Positions 8,182-12,861 of a stretch of 12,861 bases of DNA are shown in pieces; the first letter of the stretch is position 1, and the number at the start of each line of letters is the position of its first letter. A program made the position numbers and the translations under genes. Below the pieces are notes generated by a model. The model ran no database searches. It was not told where the DNA came from and saw only the letters and a list, made by a program, of their open reading frames with translations. The stretch covers positions 1 to 12,861 of the forward strand of contig JANBTH010000671.1 in the NCBI GenBank assembly GCA_027578815.1, read 5' to 3'. This DNA is from Coemansia sp. RSA 1804. Its lineage: Eukaryota; Kickxellomycota; Kickxellomycetes; Kickxellales; Kickxellaceae.

Positions 8182-8374
8182 TTTCCTAGAAGGTTTTTTA
8201 TACTGGATTAAAGCAATGCGAAATGCAGGAAAGAATGATAATACAAAAGCGACAGAGTAATAAAATAATGGATCGGGAAAGCCCCTGAGATAATAAGAAA
8301 GCTGGGAAACGACTGCATGCATGTATCCTCCTCCTGTAATGCCTTTCTGACGTTTTAATCACAGCGCCTAACAT

Positions 8375-8390
8375 ATTGGGCGGTGATTGG
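8375..8390 (-). promoter_or_regulatory. Paired CCAAT boxes facing the SDR gene
   Basis: ATTGG occurs at 8375-8379 and 8386-8390, so CCAAT reads toward the minus-strand SDR gene, about 195-210 bp upstream of its start. The 11-bp offset is close to one helical turn. CCAAT is the known site of the fungal HAP/NF-Y complex; occupancy is inferred. Confidence 0.45.
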
Positions 8391-8530
8391 GGATTAGCAT
8401 TTATTAAGCTGTCTTGTATGCGCAAAGAAAGCATCGACCAAAAAAAAAGCTCGTCTCTTTGCCTTTCCTTTCTTCTTTCCCATGCTCTCTTTTTATATTT
8501 TTATCCTTTCTCTTTTGTAATTCCTACACT

Positions 8531-8535
8531 CCAAT
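8531..8535 (+). promoter_or_regulatory. CCAAT box upstream of CLP1
   Basis: CCAAT lies about 90 bp before the CLP1 ATG, in the position and orientation usual for a fungal HAP/NF-Y site. Confidence 0.45.
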
Positions 8536-8621
8536 AATCTCATTTAGCACACTGTCTTTGTCTTGTCCATACCACTGTTTTCCCGCACTTGCTCTTTCCA
8601 TACACCCGTCTTGATTACAAA

Positions 8622-9959
8622 ATGAATCGACCGGCGCTTTCGTCGGCAGTCAAAGAGTGGAAGGTTGGGCCCGGCGAGGAGTTCCGGTTCGAGGTCGGGT
8701 TTCGGAACCGGATAGAGGTCCGGCTGGTCCAGGGCCACGGGGAGTACTTTGGGGCGGAACTGGGACCCGAGGCAACGTACACATTCAGCGGCGAGAACGG
8801 CGCAGTCTTCAGCTGGGAGGGATGCACCCTGCGCGTGGCCGGCGATTGCGAATCAGCGTACGTTGGAGGAGAAACCCCGATGAGCGCGCACATTAACCTG
8901 CACATGGCGCTGCAGCAGATGCGCGTGGCTGCGCGGAGCGAGAGCAAGGACGGCCCGCGCGTGCTCCTTGTGGGGCCCGAGGATTGTGGCAAAACGTCGC
9001 TGGCGCGGATCCTGCTTAACTATGCGGTGCAGCAGGGCGAGGCGCCGGTGTTTGTGGATCTGGATCCGCGGGACGCGTCGGTTGCGGTTCCTGGAACGCT
9101 GTCGGCGACGCCGATTGCGCAGACGGTTGACATTGAGGCCGGGTTCATGGGCGGCGCGCCGTCGTCGCCGCTGGTGTGGCAGTTTGGCCACGAGTCGCCG
9201 GCTGACAACATGGTGCTGTTCAACGAGCTGGTTGGGCTGATGGCCGAGTCGATTGCGCGGCGACTCGGTGCTGACGCTGACGCCCGAGCGTCGGGGCTGG
9301 TGGCCGATACCCGCGGCGCCAGCGATGCAGCGATCGAGAATGCGGTGCGGACGCTTGGAATCACCACGCTGGTTGTCATTGGCAACGAGCGCATGTACAG
9401 CTTGTTTTCGTCCCGCTTCGCGGCCGATTCCCCGGCAGTGTCGGTGGTCAAGCTGGCGCGGTCCGGCGGCACCGTCTCGCGCGACGCTTCGTTCCGGCAA
9501 CTCAGCAACGCCCGCGCCATCCGCCGCTACTTCAACGGCACCGAGACCGAGCCGGCCATGTCGTATCCGACCGTTGCTTCCTTCGACGACGTCAGCATCG
9601 TGCGGATCGGCGAGGACGCCGTTGCGCCGTCGTCGTCGCTGCCGCTGGGCGAGACGCGCAAACTGTCGCAGACTTCCGTCTTCCCGGTCACGTGCGACGA
9701 GGCGCTGACGCACTCTGTCCTGGCGGTCACCGACGCGCCAATCGCGGCGTCTGCTGCGAATGCGTCCGAGTCGGAGTCGAGCGCCGCCGAGCGCACTGCG
9801 GCGGCGGAGGCGGTTGTTGGCGCGCAGGCGGTTGGTTTCGTCAATGTCACCCGCGTTGACATGGAGAAGCGGCGCCTGACGCTGGTTGCGCCGGTGCGTG
9901 GCCAGCTGCCGCGCCAGGTGCTTCTCTACGGAAATGTGAAGTGGATGGAGACGCTGTGA
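8622..9959 (+). CDS. CLP1: mRNA cleavage and polyadenylation factor CLP1
   Basis: Nuclear subunit of the pre-mRNA 3'-end cleavage and polyadenylation machinery (cleavage factor IA in yeast, where it binds Pcf11). The protein is 445 aa, full length for fungal CLP1. It has the N-terminal beta domain (1-100, beginning KVGPGEEFRFEV), a P-loop GPEDCGKTS (118-126, Lys124, Thr125), VDLDPRD (145-151), the SVAVPGTLSATPI segment (153-165), LVADTRG (226-232), and a C-terminal domain ending LLYGNVKWMETL. ATP binding is expected. The VDLDPRD segment has Asp where active polynucleotide kinases of this family have Gln, so RNA 5'-kinase activity is doubtful, as in yeast. An Ala/Ser/Glu-rich loop (about 372-400) is a local expansion. 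It has no introns. The start ATG has an AAA context, and the only in-frame upstream codons are non-ATG. Confidence 0.94.
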   Translation: MNRPALSSAVKEWKVGPGEEFRFEVGFRNRIEVRLVQGHGEYFGAELGPEATYTFSGENGAVFSWEGCTLRVAGDCESAYVGGETPMSAHINLHMALQQMRVAARSESKDGPRVLLVGPEDCGKTSLARILLNYAVQQGEAPVFVDLDPRDASVAVPGTLSATPIAQTVDIEAGFMGGAPSSPLVWQFGHESPADNMVLFNELVGLMAESIARRLGADADARASGLVADTRGASDAAIENAVRTLGITTLVVIGNERMYSLFSSRFAADSPAVSVVKLARSGGTVSRDASFRQLSNARAIRRYFNGTETEPAMSYPTVASFDDVSIVRIGEDAVAPSSSLPLGETRKLSQTSVFPVTCDEALTHSVLAVTDAPIAASAANASESESSAAERTAAAEAVVGAQAVGFVNVTRVDMEKRRLTLVAPVRGQLPRQVLLYGNVKWMETL

Positions 9960-10624
9960 TGTTGTGACCGCTTGCCTGCCTGCCTATTGTCTCGTGTCTC
10001 CTCCGTCAGATGATGCAACCGTGTCTAATGCCCTTTTCGCTGTGTTTTTCTTCGTAGCATTTCTTCCGTGCCTGAATGTAACAAAAAAGGGAACCTTTGA
10101 AACCATCCATCCCACCTTGCTGCTGTTTTGTTGCCTGATATCTCTTTATTTGGATACCCGGGTTATTGGGTGAAAACAAGAAAAAACAAACAGTGAAAAA
10201 AGGGGGACAGCAGGGAATTCTTACCTGACCTGTTTGAAATGCCCACTCTCTAATGAACAATGCGTCTAAGCAGAGATCCCATTTCATCCTCCAAGTCACA
10301 GGGACCCAAGTAACCCAAGATGATTCGCCAGATGCAGGCCGTGCAGAAATGCGAAAGGGTTGATCATCGTCTGACTAAATGAGTGAGCGAGTAAACCACC
10401 ACAGCACAAGTCCCAATAAAAAATAAAAACTCAAATGTCGACGACCCTTTTTCTTTGACCCTTTTTTTCGGGCCCACCCCCTTTTTTTAATTGCTCTGCT
10501 CAATTTCATTCTCCTCTCCTCTCCTCCTTCTTCCCCACCCCCTTTTTTTTCCTCCCAATCCACCCCGCCTTCCCCTGTTCCTTTACCCTTTCTTCTACTT
10601 CCCTTTTTTTATTCTTTCTTCGTG
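9960..10624 (+). promoter_or_regulatory. Spacer: CLP1 3' flank and deneddylase promoter
   Basis: This 665-bp stretch has no supported gene. The first part is the CLP1 3' flank. From about 10430 to 10620 it is an almost continuous pyrimidine tract leading to the next start codon. CCAAT boxes occur at 10413-10417 and 10555-10559, the latter about 68 bp before the ATG. A 16-bp direct repeat is listed separately. Between 10300 and 10370 short complementary segments could pair, but not beyond what chance allows. Confidence 0.5.
10473..10549 (+). repeat. 16-bp direct repeat in the deneddylase promoter
   Basis: CCCACCCCCTTTTTTT occurs exactly at 10473-10488 and 10534-10549, with starts 61 bp apart. 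Each copy includes CCCCT, the core of the yeast stress response element. Low sequence complexity makes a chance origin possible. Confidence 0.6.
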
Positions 10625-11511
10625 ATGATGGAGGAGCGGCTCCTGCTTTCGTACCACGGCTCCGCACTCTACACAAGCGACCCGCTGACGCTGCACGAGG
10701 GAGGATGGCTGAACGACGCGGTCCTCGGGTTCTACTTCGAGTACCTGGCCCACGATGTGCTGGCTAGCAGCAGGACCGTGCTGTTTCTCAAGCCCGCGCT
10801 GGTGCAGTGTCTGCAGGCGCACAGCGACATTGCATCGCACAGCGCTGCTGTTCCGCGGGACATGTTCAAGCGCGAGATTGTGTTCATTCCCGTAAACAGC
10901 TGTGTTGCCGGCGGCAGCAGCTACTCGAGCGATCCCGGTGTTGGGAATGGAACAATGGGCGGCCAGGCGCACTGGTCGCTGCTCGTGTACGTGAGGCGGC
11001 CCAAACCCGCGTTCCACTACTTCGACAGTCTGGCCAACTCCAACTACGCGCACGCGCTGGCCGTCAAGGAGGCGCTGGTCCGGCTGATCCGGACGTTCCA
11101 CCGCGTGCCGCCAGCCGAGGGCGATCCGCCGCTGATTGCGCACAGCTGTCCGCAGCAGGAGAACGGCTCCGACTGCGGCATCTTCGTTGTCCTGTTTGTT
11201 GGCATTCTGGCCAGGAGATTCGCCGACATCCTGTGGCGTGCGCAGCAATCCCCGGTGGCGCCGGAGGCTGGTGCTCGGCTGGAAACCTGTGGGGATCCTT
11301 CTGCGGCGGCGGCTGCTGCTGCTCCTACTGCGCGCCAGCTGCCGTCGATTCCGTCGCCCTCGCCGTCGGCGGGATCGATGACTACCGGCAGCCCAGACGC
11401 CAGCGATGCGTTTGTACATCCATCGTCTGCTAGCACTGCGGCTGCTGCTGCTGCTGCGGTCAATTTTGCTTCCGACAACGAGGCAACGGCGAGAAGCGGC
11501 GACCGCGGGAT

Positions 11512-11555
<44 letters not shown>

Positions 11556-11710
11556 GGCCTTCTCAGGCAAAGCGGCGCATCACGCTCGAGCACTCGTTTT
11601 GGTGGATCGATTACGGCGACCTCAGCAACCCTAACCGCGCTCGTCTTATTATACTATCCCTCATAAAAGACCTGTGCATCCAGACGAACAGTGCTCCGGC
11701 GTTGATTTGA
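10625..11710 (+). CDS. DEN1: SENP8/DEN1-type deneddylase (Ulp1-family C48 cysteine protease)
   Basis: Predicted NEDD8/Rub1-specific cysteine protease (361 aa), expected to process or remove NEDD8 from cullins and other targets. The core matches SENP8 closely: GGWLNDAVLGFYFEYLA (26-42), GGQAHWSLLVY (112-122, His116), FHYFDSLANSN (130-140, Asp134), and CPQQENGSDCG (175-185, oxyanion Gln178, nucleophile Cys184). The catalytic set is complete. A low-complexity insertion of about 110 residues (roughly 207-318; Ala, Ser/Pro, then 13 Gln) separates the nucleophile helix from the last conserved segment (LSNPNRARLIILSLIKDL). The length of 361 aa compares with about 210 for human SENP8. Two adjacent ATGs occur at 10625 and 10628; the second has the better context (A at -3, G at +4). 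There is no intron. Specificity for NEDD8 rather than SUMO is inferred from similarity. Confidence 0.9.
11513..11551 (+). repeat. Pure (CAG)13 repeat coding poly-Gln
   Basis: Thirteen uninterrupted CAG codons encode Gln297-Gln309 of the deneddylase. A pure trinucleotide run in frame is likely to vary in length between strains. Confidence 0.95.
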
Positions 11711-12341
11711 AGAGAAGAAGAAAACCCCCTGTTTTCTCATTAGTTTTGTATCTATTGTTTCAAATATTTTTTCATTATCTTCTTTCTCTGTATATGTGTG
11801 GAGAGAAGGTAGTTTTTTTCTATGTTTTTTGTTTTTGTTCATATCTTTTCGTTGCGTAAAAAAAATATACTTTCTCCGCCCTCTCCACACTTTGCGTATG
11901 CCATTCAAATATTCGAATGTTATTTTTCATCCCAGGGTCTTAATTCTTTCCTCCTCTCCCCCCTTTTTTCGCTGTTTTGTCAATGTTGGCAGTAGCATTG
12001 TGTGCTAGCACCAACACTGAGAGATGACGCTGGTGGTTACTATGTTCTCCTCAAACTAAACAAAGAGAAAAAATAATTCTCCAGCGCTGCTATTCCTTAC
12101 ATCTACTACCAACAGTATTTTACCCTGTCCACAGAATTTTTTATTTATTCCAAAACATGTTTCCAGCATCACTACTTTTTTCATATTTTATATCCATACC
12201 AATAACATTGCGTGTGTGTGCGTGTTCTGAAACCTTCCTTTACCAACTTGTCAAACCACTGCGCTAAATAGCAGCAACACTTTGCATTTATAAAAGCAGG
12301 GTTTTATCTGCTTTTTTTGCTCACTATTCGAAAGATCCTTG

Positions 12342-12354
12342 TATATATATAAAA
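12342..12354 (+). promoter_or_regulatory. TATA-like element upstream of the secreted-protein gene
   Basis: TATATATATAAAA is the best TATA match in the window and precedes the downstream start codon by about 195 bp. That implies either a long leader or removal of a leader intron. Confidence 0.4.
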
Positions 12355-12376
12355 CAACTGTTTGGAATTTATTCAT

Positions 12377-12515
12377 GTAAGTTCCTTTTTTCGTTTTTTG
12401 CGGTATTAATAAAGGTTCTATTACAGACAAATTTAATGCTAATAGTCTTATTCTGCACTTGATATACTCATTTCGTTTTATTGACATTTTATTATTATAC
12501 TATTTCCACTTTCAG
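12377..12515 (+). other. Possible 5'-leader intron
   Basis: A perfect donor GTAAGT at 12377-12382 and a pyrimidine-rich acceptor ending TTTCAG at 12515 frame 139 bp of AT-rich sequence, with GCTAAT at 12439-12444 as a branch candidate. Splicing would leave about 32 nt of leader before the ATG. The branch candidate is rather far from the acceptor and the first exon would be very short if the TATA element is used. Confidence 0.25.
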
Positions 12516-12547
12516 CCAAGCTTTTGGTATTACTTACAACATCAACC

Positions 12548-12861
12548 ATGAAAGCACATTTCGGTACACTCGGGGCTGTATCCGCACTCCTTCTTGCCAC
12601 CAGCACCGTTGCAGCTGCCGGTGGTAGTTCGCGCGGAGGCATGTCTGGCAACAGCAACAACAGCAGCAACATCGATAGAAACGTTGCTGAAGCCAGGAGC
12701 GAGAGGCAGGAGCAGTGCGGCGGCCTTCGCCCCGACTCGCTTGAATACAACCAGTGCATGGCGCACTGGACTGACCGAGTGCTCCAGTGCTTTGAGGAGG
12801 ACCAGCATCCTCTGTCGCCGCAGCAGCGTATGGAGCGGATGGCCGAGGAGGCGCGTTCCAA
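12548..12861 (+). CDS. Predicted secreted Cys-containing protein, 3'-partial
   Basis: The frame starts at ATG 12548-12550 (A at -3) and stays open to the window edge, giving 104 complete codons. The N-terminus is a convincing signal peptide: MKAH, a hydrophobic core to about residue 20, then an Ala-rich cleavage region near 22-26. A short Gly/Ser/Asn-rich linker follows (25-41), with possible N-glycosylation sites at Asn37 and Asn38. Next is a charged helical region with three Cys (57, 70, 81; spacing C-x12-C-x10-C), and then an acidic, Gln/Met/Glu-rich stretch. I do not recognise the family. The GC-rich coding sequence differs sharply from the AT-rich DNA before it, which supports a real gene. 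It could be a cell-wall, effector-like or lumenal protein; nothing visible decides this. Confidence 0.7.
   Translation, partial: MKAHFGTLGAVSALLLATSTVAAAGGSSRGGMSGNSNNSSNIDRNVAEARSERQEQCGGLRPDSLEYNQCMAHWTDRVLQCFEEDQHPLSPQQRMERMAEEARS

Larger units (their letters stand above)
8182..8621. promoter_or_regulatory. Divergent promoter shared by the tail-anchored SDR gene and CLP1
   Basis: This 440-bp spacer separates two start codons that point away from each other. It contains three CCAAT boxes (listed separately), an AT-rich TTTATATTT at 8492-8500 about 125 bp before the CLP1 start, and CT-rich sequence through much of the CLP1-proximal half. GCATGCATG at about 8316-8324 resembles the CATG repeat at 5902-5918. 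No other gene fits here. Confidence 0.6.
11711..12547 (+). promoter_or_regulatory. AT-rich spacer: deneddylase 3' flank and promoter of the secreted-protein gene
   Basis: This 837-bp spacer is T-rich and AT-rich with no supported gene. Features seen: a near-palindrome around 11903-11918; a short GT run at about 12211-12224; a CCAAT at 12199-12203; TATATATATAAAA at 12342-12354, about 195 bp before the next ATG; and a possible leader intron at 12377-12515. Short open frames on both strands have compositions expected from AT-rich DNA. Confidence 0.5.

Noticed and set aside
8182..8322. 47-residue N-terminal extension of the tail-anchored SDR
   Set aside because: Family members start about 10 residues before the cofactor loop, and the inner ATG has a good context. 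The extension lies in AT-rich promoter sequence.
5902..8324. CATG repeats at 5902-5918 and about 8316-8324 as a pair of mobile-element ends
   Set aside because: They are short, unequal in length, palindromic simple repeats with ordinary genes between them and no target duplication.
10314..10376. C/D-box snoRNA-like arrangement (AAGATGA ... CTGA)
   Set aside because: The C box has a mismatch, no terminal stem closes the boxes, and no target guide can be argued.
12003..12040. Hairpin CACCA/TGGTG with an ANANNA-like box
   Set aside because: The stem is only 5 bp and the box motif is common by chance.
12251..12487. 78-codon minus-strand open frame in the AT-rich spacer
   Set aside because: Lys/Ile/Leu-rich composition typical of AT-rich DNA, unlike the GC-rich codon use of all real genes here, and it overlaps the promoter region of the secreted-protein gene.
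1..12861. Multi-gene defence or mobile system, tRNA, rRNA or CRISPR
   Set aside because: No repeats with spacers, no transposase or recombinase, and no tRNA-like cloverleaf or T-loop motif were seen. The gene set is ordinary fungal nuclear content.

Overview
The window is nuclear DNA from a fungus. The evidence is a Zn2Cys6-type transcription-factor middle homology region, a clean GT-AG intron, and eukaryote-only proteins (CLP1 of the mRNA 3'-end machinery and a SENP8/DEN1-type deneddylase). Genes have GC-rich coding sequence, AT-rich or CT-rich spacers, and few introns. Low-complexity insertions (Gln, Ala, Ser) are frequent. This would fit an early-diverging lineage such as Kickxellomycotina, but that placement is an inference I cannot test here. 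I see no bacterial-type operons, no mobile element, no CRISPR array and no convincing tRNA or rRNA gene.

Layout from left to right: (1) 1-3046 (+), the 3' part of a fungal-specific transcription factor with one intron; (2) 3482-5593 (-), an alpha/beta-hydrolase of the hormone-sensitive-lipase type; (3) 5947-6828 (-) and (4) 7204-8181 (-), a tandem pair of AYR1-like short-chain dehydrogenases, one tail-anchored and one not; (5) 8622-9959 (+), CLP1, divergent from gene 4 over a 440-bp shared promoter; (6) 10625-11710 (+), a SENP8/DEN1-type cysteine protease with a poly-Gln insertion; (7) 12548-12861 (+), the 5' part of a predicted secreted Cys-containing protein that runs off the window.

The three minus-strand genes could all act on lipids (ester hydrolysis, and reduction of 1-acyl-dihydroxyacetone phosphate), so a small lipid neighbourhood is plausible. 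Each has its own 350-440 bp upstream spacer and there is no proof of co-regulation. CLP1 and the deneddylase are housekeeping genes with no obvious link to that trio. Spacers hold CT-rich tracts just before start codons, CCAAT boxes and short microsatellites. I found no clear new multi-gene system. The most unusual points are the divergence of the two SDR copies, the large insertions inside two enzymes, the doubled GDSAG motif in the esterase, and the unassigned secreted protein.
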